Under the pieces are notes generated by a model, which was not told the origin of the DNA, made no database searches, and worked only from the letters and a program-made list of their open reading frames with translations. From assembly GCA_963667205.1 (NCBI GenBank), contig OY762959.1:1674001-1738000 (forward strand): a stretch of DNA of 64,000 bases. The letters run 5' to 3'. Made by a program: the position numbers and the translations under genes. Below, in pieces: positions 25,567 through 33,351 of this stretch (the first letter of the stretch is position 1; each line of letters starts with the position of its first letter). The DNA comes from CF-162 sp963667205 (lineage in GTDB: Bacteria; Chloroflexota; Dehalococcoidia; SM23-28-2; RBG-16-64-32).

Positions 25567-26262
25567 ATGACTGACAATGCAGCGGACTTGCTGCGCCCTG
25601 CGCGAACACGCCGTAGCGCCGTGCGCCGCTGGCTATACCCGCTGGCCGTCATTGTCGCCATCGCCGGCGTCATCTGGTGGCTGGAGGCCCGCGGCGGCGG
25701 TGGCGACAGCAGCACGGGCGAGCGCTACGGCCCGGTCGATCTGCCCGCGGCGCTCGTACCGGCCGGCGCGAGCATTGAGGCGGACGAAGGGGCGTTGGCC
25801 CCGGACTTCCTCCTCGAGACGCTGGACGGCGCCGAGGCCCGCCTCAGCGATTTCCGCGGCCGGCCCGTCGTGCTCAACTTCTGGGCGACCTGGTGCGCGC
25901 CCTGCCGCAAGGAGATGCCGCAGTTCATCGCGGCCTACGAAGCCCACCGTGACGAGGATCTCGTTGTCATCGGGCTCAACCTCCAGGAGAGCGAGTCGAT
26001 CATCCGGCCGTTCGCCGACGACTTCGGGGTCGACTTCCCCGTGCTCATCGATCGCGACGGTGAGGTGGGCGACGACTACCGCTTGCTCGGTCTGCCGGGG
26101 ACGGTCTTCATCGGCCGCGACGGCGTGATCGAGAGCGTCTTCATCGGGCCGTTCGAGGCGGAAGAGCGCGGCACGAACATTCAGGGCGCGATCGACCAGT
26201 CCGACCTCGAGCAACGTATCGCGGCGATCCTTGGACCAGGCGAGGGTGATGGCGGCTGGTAG
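25567..26262 (+). CDS. TlpA/ResA-like membrane-anchored thioredoxin
   Basis: A 231-residue protein with an N-terminal signal anchor (about residues 24-42) and a redoxin domain outside the membrane. The active site is WATWCAPCRKEMPQF (CAPC), and the cis-Pro loop is LGLPGTVFIG. Such proteins reduce apocytochrome c cysteines or other exported thiols. It overlaps the resB gene, which fits a role in cytochrome c maturation system II. Confidence 0.87.
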   Translation: MTDNAADLLRPARTRRSAVRRWLYPLAVIVAIAGVIWWLEARGGGGDSSTGERYGPVDLPAALVPAGASIEADEGALAPDFLLETLDGAEARLSDFRGRPVVLNFWATWCAPCRKEMPQFIAAYEAHRDEDLVVIGLNLQESESIIRPFADDFGVDFPVLIDRDGEVGDDYRLLGLPGTVFIGRDGVIESVFIGPFEAEERGTNIQGAIDQSDLEQRIAAILGPGEGDGGW

Positions 26263-28000
26263 GGCGGCGTCTGAGACCGGAAGCCGCCCGGCGCGTGGTT
26301 GGACGCGCTCGCTGGGCGTGATCAACCCGCTGCGCGCAGTCTGGTGGCTCTTCACCAACGTGCGCTTCGCCATCCTGCTTCTCGTCGTGCTAACGCTGAT
26401 CAGCCTCGCCGGCGTGCTCATCGCGCAGATGCCGGCCAACGTACGCGGCGACGCCGTGCTAGAGGCCGACTGGCTCGCCGAGAAAGAGGGCACCTTCGGC
26501 TTCCTGACAGACCCGATGGACGCCGTCGGGCTCTTCGACGTCTTCCACACCAGCTGGTTCACCGTGCTGCTGGCCGTCACCGTCGTCTCGACGGGGGCGT
26601 ACGTCGTCAGCCGCTTTCCCGGCATCTGGTCGGCGATCGCCCGGCCGCGCAAACGCGTGCCCGATCGCTACTTCGAGCTGGCGCCCCACCGTCTGCAGAT
26701 CGATGGCGTGCTAGACGCCGAGCGGCTGGAGGCCGGCCTTCGCCGCTCGCGCTACAAGGTGGAGCGCTGGCAGGAAGGCGGCGCCACCCTCCTCTTCGCC
26801 GATCGCTTCCAGATCGCGCAGCTGGGCACGCTGCTAACGCACGCCGCCGTGATCGTCTTCATCCTCGCCGCGGTCGTCAGCCGCGTCGACGCCTTCTCCT
26901 CCGGCCTCTTCCTTGCCGAGGGCACGACCCTGCCGGTCTTCCCGGTCAGGCACGCGGACCAGATGCAGGTGCAACTGGTCGATTCCTACGCCGAGTTCGC
27001 TCCGGACGGACAACCGCTGGACTACCGGGCCGACCTGGCGATCTACCGGGGCGGCGATGAGGTGCTGCGCTGCTCATCGACGGTGAATACGCCTTGCAGC
27101 TACGAGGGCTACCGCTTCTACCAGGTCGCCTACTTCGGCTTCGGCGCGGAGCTTGCAGTGCGTGATACGGCGACCGGCAACGTCATCTACCGCGAGACGC
27201 TGGCGCTGGCGATGCGCAGCCCCGCCGCGCGCCTGCGCATCGACGACGCCAACGGGGCCACGCTGGTCGACCGGACAGTCGTGCTGCCCGACACGCTGGA
27301 GGTCAACGACGAGCCGTACCACGCCGGCCTCGTCCGCCTGGAGGACGGGACCGCGTTGACCTTGCTCCTGCCCGAAGACGCGGGCGACGTAGACGAACTG
27401 CGCATCTTCGACCTCGGAGACAGTCCGGAGACGCTGCGACTCGCGCCCGGAGAGAGCGTGGAGTCCGGCGGGCTCGTATTCTCGTACCTCAATTTGGAGC
27501 GGATCCCGGCCGGCTTCGTGCTGGACCTGCCCTTGCCGGACTCCGTCGAGAGCGGTGGCCCGCTGCGGCTGCAGATGAGCAACGTCGTCTACGGCACCGA
27601 CACGATATCCGAGGGCACGAACGTCGATGCCCCCGGCAGCAGTGGCGAACCGGAGCTGACGATCGTTGGGCTGACGTCGCAGGCAGTGACGCTGCCGGCC
27701 GGCGGCGCGCTTCTCGTCGACGAATACGAGTACACGTTCGAGGGCCAGCGTGAGTTCTCCGGCATCGACGTCCGACGCGACCGTTCCGATTACCTCGTCT
27801 GGGTCGGCGCGGCGGCGATCGTGCTCGGTCTGATGATCACGTTCTGGGTGCCGCGAAGGCGGCTCTGGGCTAAGATAACGCGCGGCGGTGCGTCCCTGGC
27901 GGGGCAGGCCGCTGGACAGGCAGACTACACATCTGAGATGCGCCGGCTGGCCGTGCAGGCAGGAGCCGAGCTAGCGGAGGAAACAGAAGACGATGGTTAA
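26249..28000 (+). CDS. resB: ResB-like cytochrome c biogenesis protein
   Basis: A 583-residue ResB/Ccs1 protein, part of the system II heme-delivery and ligation complex. Two N-terminal helices (VRFAILLLVVLTLISLAGV and a second near residue 100), a third near residue 200 (LLTHAAVIVFILAAVVSR), a large extracytoplasmic domain, and a final helix (VWVGAAAIVLGLMITFWV) match the family. The CcsA/ResC partner is not in this window. ATG 26249 is chosen over TTG 26231. It overlaps the thioredoxin gene upstream and lgt downstream (8 bases). Confidence 0.85.
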   Translation: MAAGRAASETGSRPARGWTRSLGVINPLRAVWWLFTNVRFAILLLVVLTLISLAGVLIAQMPANVRGDAVLEADWLAEKEGTFGFLTDPMDAVGLFDVFHTSWFTVLLAVTVVSTGAYVVSRFPGIWSAIARPRKRVPDRYFELAPHRLQIDGVLDAERLEAGLRRSRYKVERWQEGGATLLFADRFQIAQLGTLLTHAAVIVFILAAVVSRVDAFSSGLFLAEGTTLPVFPVRHADQMQVQLVDSYAEFAPDGQPLDYRADLAIYRGGDEVLRCSSTVNTPCSYEGYRFYQVAYFGFGAELAVRDTATGNVIYRETLALAMRSPAARLRIDDANGATLVDRTVVLPDTLEVNDEPYHAGLVRLEDGTALTLLLPEDAGDVDELRIFDLGDSPETLRLAPGESVESGGLVFSYLNLERIPAGFVLDLPLPDSVESGGPLRLQMSNVVYGTDTISEGTNVDAPGSSGEPELTIVGLTSQAVTLPAGGALLVDEYEYTFEGQREFSGIDVRRDRSDYLVWVGAAAIVLGLMITFWVPRRRLWAKITRGGASLAGQAAGQADYTSEMRRLAVQAGAELAEETEDDG

Positions 28001-28883
28001 CGCGCTCCTGAAGATCGAAATCGGAATCGACCCGACGCTGATCGATGTCGCCGGGATCGAGGTCACCTGGCACGGCGTCTTCACGGCGCTCGGCGTCATC
28101 GTGGGCGTGGCCATCGCGGCGTGGCTGGCGCGGCGGATGGGCTATCAAGAAGACATGATCTACAACGCGGCGCTGGCGCTCGTCATCGGGGGCATCATCG
28201 GCGCGCGCGCTCTTTACGTCATCGAAAACTGGAGCAACTTCGAGAACGACATCGGCGAAATCTTCTCCCTCAACGCCGGCGGCATCTCGATCTACGGCGC
28301 GCTGATCGGCGGGACAATCGCCGGCCTCGGCTACGGCTACATCGCCAAGGTGCCCAACATCACACGGGCCCTCGATATCGCAGCCATCGGCGGCATCATG
28401 GGGATGGCGATCGGCCGCATCGGCGACATCATCAACGGTGAGCACTTCGCCGACGGTACGGGACTACCCTGGGGCGTCGTCTACACGAACGCAAACAGCC
28501 CGGCCTTCCCCTTGCGCCTGGATCCACAGCACCCGGCCGTGGCGTACGAGCTGATCGGCGACCTCTTCATCTTCCTGGCGCTCGCCGTCATCTACACCCG
28601 TCTACCGCGAGCCGGCGTCACCTTCTTCGCCTGGGTGTTCATGTACGGGCTGCTCCGCTTCTGGGTGAGCTTCCTGCGCCTGGACGACGAGATTCTCGTA
28701 GGCCTGACCACGGCGCAGGTCATCGCCCTCTTCGCCATGCCGCTCGGGCTCGGCGCCGTCGCCTACCTGCTGCGCACGCCCCCCGAAGAAGAGCGCACCG
28801 CGGGCGAGCGCCGGCGCAACGTCGCTCCGGCGGAAGCCACGCCGCCCGCTGAGCCTGCCGTGGAGGAACCAGAGGCCGAGTGA
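27993..28883 (+). CDS. lgt: Prolipoprotein diacylglyceryl transferase
   Basis: A 296-residue membrane enzyme that adds diacylglycerol to lipobox cysteines. The Lgt signature AIGRIGDIINGEHFADGTG (about residues 137-155) with the conserved Arg, Asn and His is present, along with WHGVFTALGV near the start and the LRFWVSFLR motif. The last 40 residues form a charged cytosolic tail rich in Pro/Glu. It overlaps resB and is followed by an overlapping glutaredoxin-like gene. It supports the many lipoproteins of this window. Confidence 0.92.
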   Translation: MVNALLKIEIGIDPTLIDVAGIEVTWHGVFTALGVIVGVAIAAWLARRMGYQEDMIYNAALALVIGGIIGARALYVIENWSNFENDIGEIFSLNAGGISIYGALIGGTIAGLGYGYIAKVPNITRALDIAAIGGIMGMAIGRIGDIINGEHFADGTGLPWGVVYTNANSPAFPLRLDPQHPAVAYELIGDLFIFLALAVIYTRLPRAGVTFFAWVFMYGLLRFWVSFLRLDDEILVGLTTAQVIALFAMPLGLGAVAYLLRTPPEEERTAGERRRNVAPAEATPPAEPAVEEPEAE

Positions 28884-29113
28884 GAGTCACCCTCTACACG
28901 AGGGCCGGCTGCGGCCTCTGCCGGGAGGCCGACGCCATGCTCAAGCGGCTCCAGAGCCGGGCCGGCTTCGAGCTCACCTACGTTGATCTGGATGCCGACG
29001 CCGGAGCTGAGAAGCTCCACTGGGCGCGGATCCCGGTAGTCGCCGTCGACGGCGAAGAAGTGGCGGCGGCGCCGCTCGACGAGAGCCGGCTGGCGGCGAT
29101 CTTGCTCCGCTAG
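28880..29113 (+). CDS. Glutaredoxin-like (DUF836-type) small protein
   Basis: A 77-residue thioredoxin-fold protein with an N-terminal CGLC redox pair (LYTRAGCGLCREADAML), the cis-Pro in RIPVVAVDGEE, and no extra domain. It starts with a GTG that overlaps the lgt TGA by 4 bases. It is presumably a thiol-disulfide exchange partner in the same redox and secretion operon; a specific target is unknown. Confidence 0.8.
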   Translation: MRVTLYTRAGCGLCREADAMLKRLQSRAGFELTYVDLDADAGAEKLHWARIPVVAVDGEEVAAAPLDESRLAAILLR

Positions 29114-29221
29114 GGCGCTGTAACGACGGCCTGCCCCCACTGTTTTCCCTGTTGAAGGATATCTAGACGCCGGAAGCCGGAAAGTTTCGGTGTGTAGAGC
29201 CCAGATGAAGGCAGGTGAGCT

Positions 29222-29566
29222 ATGAGAACTCACAGTAACTCGATAGCCAACCACTGGTACGTCGTGTCCAGCCACGGAGCGGTTCTGTTCTACATCGCCG
29301 TCAACCCCGACTGCACGATCCGCGATATCGCCGACGAGATGTCGCTGACCCAGCGCACCGTCTGGGGCCTCATCGGCGACCTGCGCCGCGCTGACATGCT
29401 CAGCGTCCGCCGCGAGGGCCGCCGTCACCACTACACGGTGAACCTCAAGGCCGCGTTCAAGCACCCGACGCTCGAAGGCATCAGCCTGCAGACCGTGATG
29501 GCCGAACTTGTCCAGCAGTTCGCCCGCTCGCCAGAGCACCGCACTCGCCAGGCCACTCGCGCCTAG
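29222..29566 (+). CDS. Winged-helix transcriptional regulator
   Basis: A 114-residue ArsR/MarR-like DNA-binding protein. The helix-turn-helix is CTIRDIADEMSLTQRTVWGL (about residues 36-55), and the wing is VRREGRRHHYTVNL. There is no obvious effector domain or metal-site cysteine pair. Ribosome site AGGTGAG stands close before the ATG. Its targets are unknown; it lies between the redox operon and the secreted propeller genes. Confidence 0.78.
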   Translation: MRTHSNSIANHWYVVSSHGAVLFYIAVNPDCTIRDIADEMSLTQRTVWGLIGDLRRADMLSVRREGRRHHYTVNLKAAFKHPTLEGISLQTVMAELVQQFARSPEHRTRQATRA

Positions 29567-29666
29567 GCGGACGCCGCTACTCCTCGCGCCGTCTCCTCTC
29601 GTGCTACCGGTACGGACGCTGTGCTAACATCTCCGGCGTCGACTACTCAGTCGGAGGAGGTCGTCG

Positions 29667-31006
29667 ATGCTTAGCCACCCCTTGCCCTTGTCGTCGCGCC
29701 GGCGGCCGCCGTTCTGCTTCTGGCGCTGCTGCTGTGGAACGCCCCGTTGGGCGTGGCCACTGGCAACGTCTTCACTTCACCCGACCCGGCCGGCTCCACG
29801 GGTACGGAATCATCGCTGGTGCTGGACGGTAACGGCAACCCTGTGGTGAGCTACTTCTTGGCTGTCGACCGCGATCTGAAGGTGCTGCACTGCGGCGACG
29901 CCACCTGCAGCTCCGGCAACGTCATCACCTCCCCCGACACGGCGGACAGCGTCGGATCCGATACGTCGCTGGCCTTGGACGGCGGCGGCAACCCGGTGAT
30001 CAGCTACCGGGACCAGACCAACGGTGACCTGAAGGTTCTGCACTGCGGCGACCCGAACTGCAACGCTGGCAACGTCATCACCTCGCCCGACACGGCAGGC
30101 AACGTCGGTTCGAGCAGCTCGCTGGCACTAGACGGTAGCGGCAACCCCGTGATCAGCTATCACGGGATCGGTGACCGCGACTTGAAGTTGCTGCACTGCG
30201 GCGATGCTACCTGTAGTTCCGGCAACGTCATCACTTCGCCCGACACGGCGGGAGATGTCGGCAGGGATACGTCGCTAGTACTGGACGCCGCCGGCAACCC
30301 GGTGGTGAGCTACCGCCATAACGACAGCGACGACCTGAAGCTCCTCCACTGCGGCGACGCCACCTGCAGCTCGGGTAACGTGATCAGCACTCCCGACACG
30401 GCGGGCGATCCCCGGGATCCGTCGCTGGTGCTGGACAGCGCTGGTAACCCGGTTGTCGGCTACTACGACGAGGCTATCGGCGACCTGAAGATCCTGTTTT
30501 GCGGCAACCCGAACTGTAGCGCCGGAAACGTCATCACCTCGCCCGTCACGGTAGGAGATGTCGGCGAAGAGCCGCCGCTCGTGCTGGACGGCGACGGCAA
30601 TCCGGTGGTCAGCTACTGTGAATGCAACGATGACGACCTGACGGTGTTGCACTGTGGCGATGTCCACTGCGGAGCGTCCCCGGCCGCCAGTCCGACTCCA
30701 ACGGCCGCACCTGGCGAGGACCGTGTCTGGGGCGACGGCAACTGCTCCGGCTCCGCTGACCCCATCGACTCGCTGCTCACGTTGCGTTTTGACGCCGGCC
30801 TTCCCACCAACACGGGCGATTGTCCCGACTTCGGCCAGGTCGTAGAGGTAGCGGACGCCTCGCCGCACCCCTGGGGCGACGTCGACTGCTCGGGCGAGAT
30901 CTCGCCAGTGGACTCGCTCAAGATCCTGCGCGACGATGCCGGTCTCGGCGTCACGCAGGCGGCCGGCTGTCCGCTGCTCGGTGCGCAGGTGAACGTGGCT
31001 GAGTAG
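29667..31006 (+). pseudogene. Secreted repeat propeller with dockerin-like tail, frameshift in the signal peptide
   Basis: GGAGG followed by ATG 29667 gives MLSHP, but the hydrophobic signal (LALVVAPAAAVLLLALLLW) is one frame away. An added C in the C4 run at 29678-29681 would join them. The body (in frame from about 29682) has about six repeats of 57-58 residues, each with a GNPVVSY strand, LKLLHCGDATC and NVITSPDTAG, making a probable beta-propeller with one disulfide per blade. The C-terminal 90 residues form a dockerin-like module with two DxDCSG-type loops and DSLLTLRFDAGL helices. Without the extra base no export signal is made. Confidence 0.7.
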
Positions 31007-31536
31007 CGCCTGATCGGGCGCTTGTGGTGGGCGAGAGCTCGTGCTACGAGCGGCGCCTCCGTGCGACCCCGCGCCACGGCCGACGCCACGCCGCTGGGCC
31101 GGCCGCCGGCTCCGGTTCCTTCGGTGACGCCGTTCTGCCTCGCCGGCGTTACCCCGACGCCGTTACCGAGCCCATCGGCGACGCAGGTTCGCCCGCTGAG
31201 GACGCCGGTAGGGGGCGCGCCCTCCACGCCAGCGCTCACAGTGACGGCGACGGCGGCCGCGGGGAGCCCGGTGCCGCGCCCAACGAGGCAGGCGGCGGCC
31301 TCCCCTAACGTCGTGATCGACGTGATCCGGTCGGCTTCCTGGTAGGGCTGTCGACTGCTGATCCGTCGCGCAGGTGCGAGTGACCCAGCAGGCTTCTCGT
31401 TGACGCTTCCTCCGTGCGGGTGTTGGGTTGCCCCCCGTTTTCCTCCTGGGGAGTAGCTGCCGTAACAAGTTGACTGTCGCTTGGGCGGCGACCTAGAGTG
31501 TTGCTAGCCAGCCTGACGATTGCACTGGAGTGAAGC
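31007..31536. other. 530-base gap without a supportable gene
   Basis: An open frame at 31022-31345 is present but is only Thr/Pro/Ala-rich low complexity with no domain. It could be a decayed linker. At 31396-31425 lies a stretch nearly repeated after the second propeller gene. The last 70 bases presumably hold the promoter of the next gene, but I cannot place clear boxes. Confidence 0.5.
31396..31425 (+). repeat. 30-base repeat, copy A
   Basis: CTCGTTGACGC followed by TCCTCCG and GCGGGTGTT recurs at 33030-33060 with three or four substitutions. Both copies lie downstream of genes with the same C-terminal module. Confidence 0.6.
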
Positions 31537-33012
31537 ATGCGTCCCTCATTGATCATTCTGTCTCTTACCGTAGCTGTGCTGGTCGCAGCGACAGGTTTCG
31601 TTTCCGGGAGCCGCCCGGCGGAGACGGCCTTCCCGGGGTTCAACGGCATGATCGCATTTCAGACGGATAGGGATGGGAACGCCGAGATATACACGATGAG
31701 CGCCGACGGCAGCGCTCAGACGAACCTCACCAACGATCCCGCAGAAGACCAGGACCCCGCATGGTCGCCGAACGGCTTAAAAATCGCCTTCCACAGCAAC
31801 AGGGACGGCGACAACGAGATATTCGTGATGAACGCGGACGGTAGCGGCGTCACGCAGGTGACCACGAACACCGGTGACGACTTCGCGCCGGTGTGATCCT
31901 CGGACGGCACTATGCTGGCGTTTCATACAGACCGCGACGGCAACTTCGAGGTCTACACGATGAACGCCGACGGCAGCAGCCAGCTGAATATCTCGAACAA
32001 CCCGGCTGTCGACGCCTTCCCTAACTGGTGTGCGAACGGCCCGGTCGCCTATCAGAGCACCAGAACCGGCAACAGCGAGATATTCACCGCGAACCCTGAC
32101 GGGACGAATCCAGTCAACGTCACCAACGATGCGGGCAACGACGCAGAGCCTAACTGGTCCCCGGACTGTTCCAAGATCGCCTTCGACAGCGACCGCGATG
32201 GCGACTCCGAAATATTCACCATGGATGCGGACGGCGCCAACCCGTTGCAGTTGACTGCGAACGGCGGCCTCGACTTCGAGGCGGCGTGGTCACCCGAGGG
32301 CGACGGGCTAGCGTTCATTACCGACCGTGATGGAGACTTCGAGGTGTACTCCATGGGCGCGGACGGGACCGGTGCGGTGAACCTGACGACCGATCCCGCG
32401 GCCGAGTTCCTGCCCGACTGGCAGCCGCTCGACACGGCGTCTCCGACCGCCACGCCGGGCACGACTCCCATCGTTACGGAGACCGCACTGACGACCGCTG
32501 TCCTGGCGGGGGCTACCGAGATCGACGTCGACGATGGGAGCATCTTCTCACTCGCGTCCTTCGGCATCATCGGCGCGGGCACGCCTACTGAGGAGACGTT
32601 CACGGTCGCCGGATTCGGATCGCTCCTGTTGCAGGCACCTCTCCAGTTCGGCCACGACGCCGGAGAGTCCGTGGCGCTAGCGTCAGAGCCCACTCCTACC
32701 CCGACCGCCACGCCAGCGGGTGAGAGCGTGGTCTGGGGTGACAACAACTGCTCCGACTCCGCCGACCCAATCGACTCGCTGCTTACGCTGCGCTTCGATG
32801 CCGGCCTCAGCACCAACATCGGCGATTGCCCGGCCTTCGGTCAGGTCGTCGAGGTGGCGAACGCCTCGCCGCACCCCTGGGGCGATGTCGACTGCTCCGG
32901 CTTCGTGAACCCGATCGTTTCGCTGAAGCTGCTGCGGTTCGACGCGGGTCTCGGTGTGACGCAGGCGGCTGGTTGCCCCCTGCTCGGCGCTACGGTGAGC
33001 GTGACGGAGTAG
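31537..33012 (+). pseudogene. Secreted PD40/TolB-like propeller with dockerin-like tail, internal TGA
   Basis: Signal peptide (LTVAVLVAATGFVSG), then PD40 repeats of about 42 residues (IAFQTDRDGNAEIYTMSADG and so on). A TGA at 31894-31896 interrupts repeat 3 exactly where the others have Trp in PAWSPNG. The same frame then continues SSDGTMLAFHTDRDG for 370 more residues. After six or seven repeats comes a Thr-rich linker, a small beta domain and the dockerin-like module that also ends the previous gene. It is either a nonsense mutation, a readthrough site or an error. The intact protein would be 490 residues. Confidence 0.75.
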
Positions 33013-33029
33013 CGCCTGACGGGCCGCGG

Positions 33030-33060
33030 CTCGTTGACGCCTCCTCCGCGCGGGTGTTAG
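33030..33060 (+). repeat. 30-base repeat, copy B
   Basis: This is the partner of 31396-31425. It starts 18 bases after the stop of the second propeller gene and ends just before the riboswitch leader. Confidence 0.6.
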
Positions 33061-33082
33061 CATTCTCGATACAAATCAATAG

Positions 33083-33184
33083 GCCTTATCCAGAGCGGTG
33101 GAGGGCGCGGCCCTGTGAAACCCGGCAACCGGTCCTACGAGACACGGTGCCAATGCCGACTCCCGAAAGGGAGAACGATAAGGA
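33083..33184 (+). promoter_or_regulatory. SAM-I (S-box) riboswitch
   Basis: The aptamer is clear. P1 forms between CTTATC (33085-33090) and GATAAG (33177-33182). CAGAG-GGTGGAGGG and CCCTGTGAAACCCGGCAACC give the kink-turn and P2/P3 region with the invariant GAAACCC and GGCAACC. GGTGCCAAT opens P4. It senses S-adenosylmethionine, so the genes below belong to methionine or SAM supply. Confidence 0.93.
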
Positions 33185-33193
33185 GCTTTCCGG

Positions 33194-33223
33194 CCCCTTA
33201 CGCTCTGCTGAGGGGTTTTTCTT
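33194..33223 (+). terminator. Intrinsic terminator of the SAM riboswitch
   Basis: CCCCTTA pairs with TGAGGGG (33209-33215, one wobble) around an 8-base loop, followed by TTTTTCTT. It starts about 10 bases after the aptamer and is the expected OFF switch when SAM is bound. Confidence 0.85.
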
Positions 33224-33269
33224 ATGACGGCGACTCAACGACATACCGGGACAGAGATGGCGATGACCC

Positions 33270-33304
33270 GGGCCTCCGTCCGCCTCAGGCGGATTGGGAG
33301 GCCC
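33270..33304 (+). repeat. Second strong hairpin in the riboswitch leader
   Basis: GGGCCTCC (33270-33277) pairs with GGAGGCCC (33297-33304), and inside it TCCGCCT-C-AGGCGGA forms a perfect 7-bp arm. It lies between the terminator and the start codon at 33352. No T-tract follows, so its role (stability, attenuation or repeat element) is open. Confidence 0.6.
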
Positions 33305-33351
33305 TCGGGCCTGCTTTAACGCCTGCTTAATCTCGTCCCGGAGGAACCATC

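Noticed and set aside
29800..30660. CRISPR-like repeat array
   Set aside because: The regular spacing (about 172 bases) comes from protein repeats of a beta-propeller in one open frame; repeats vary at third codon positions.
31022..31345. Open frame of 107 codons between the propeller genes
   Set aside because: Thr/Pro/Ala/Arg-rich without a domain or ribosome site; more likely decayed linker or chance.
21717..31896. TGA read as tryptophan genome-wide
   Set aside because: Numerous genes end in TGA inside GTGA or ATGA overlaps (10028, 10843, 20804, 24371) and TGG is the normal Trp codon; one of the three sites is TAG.
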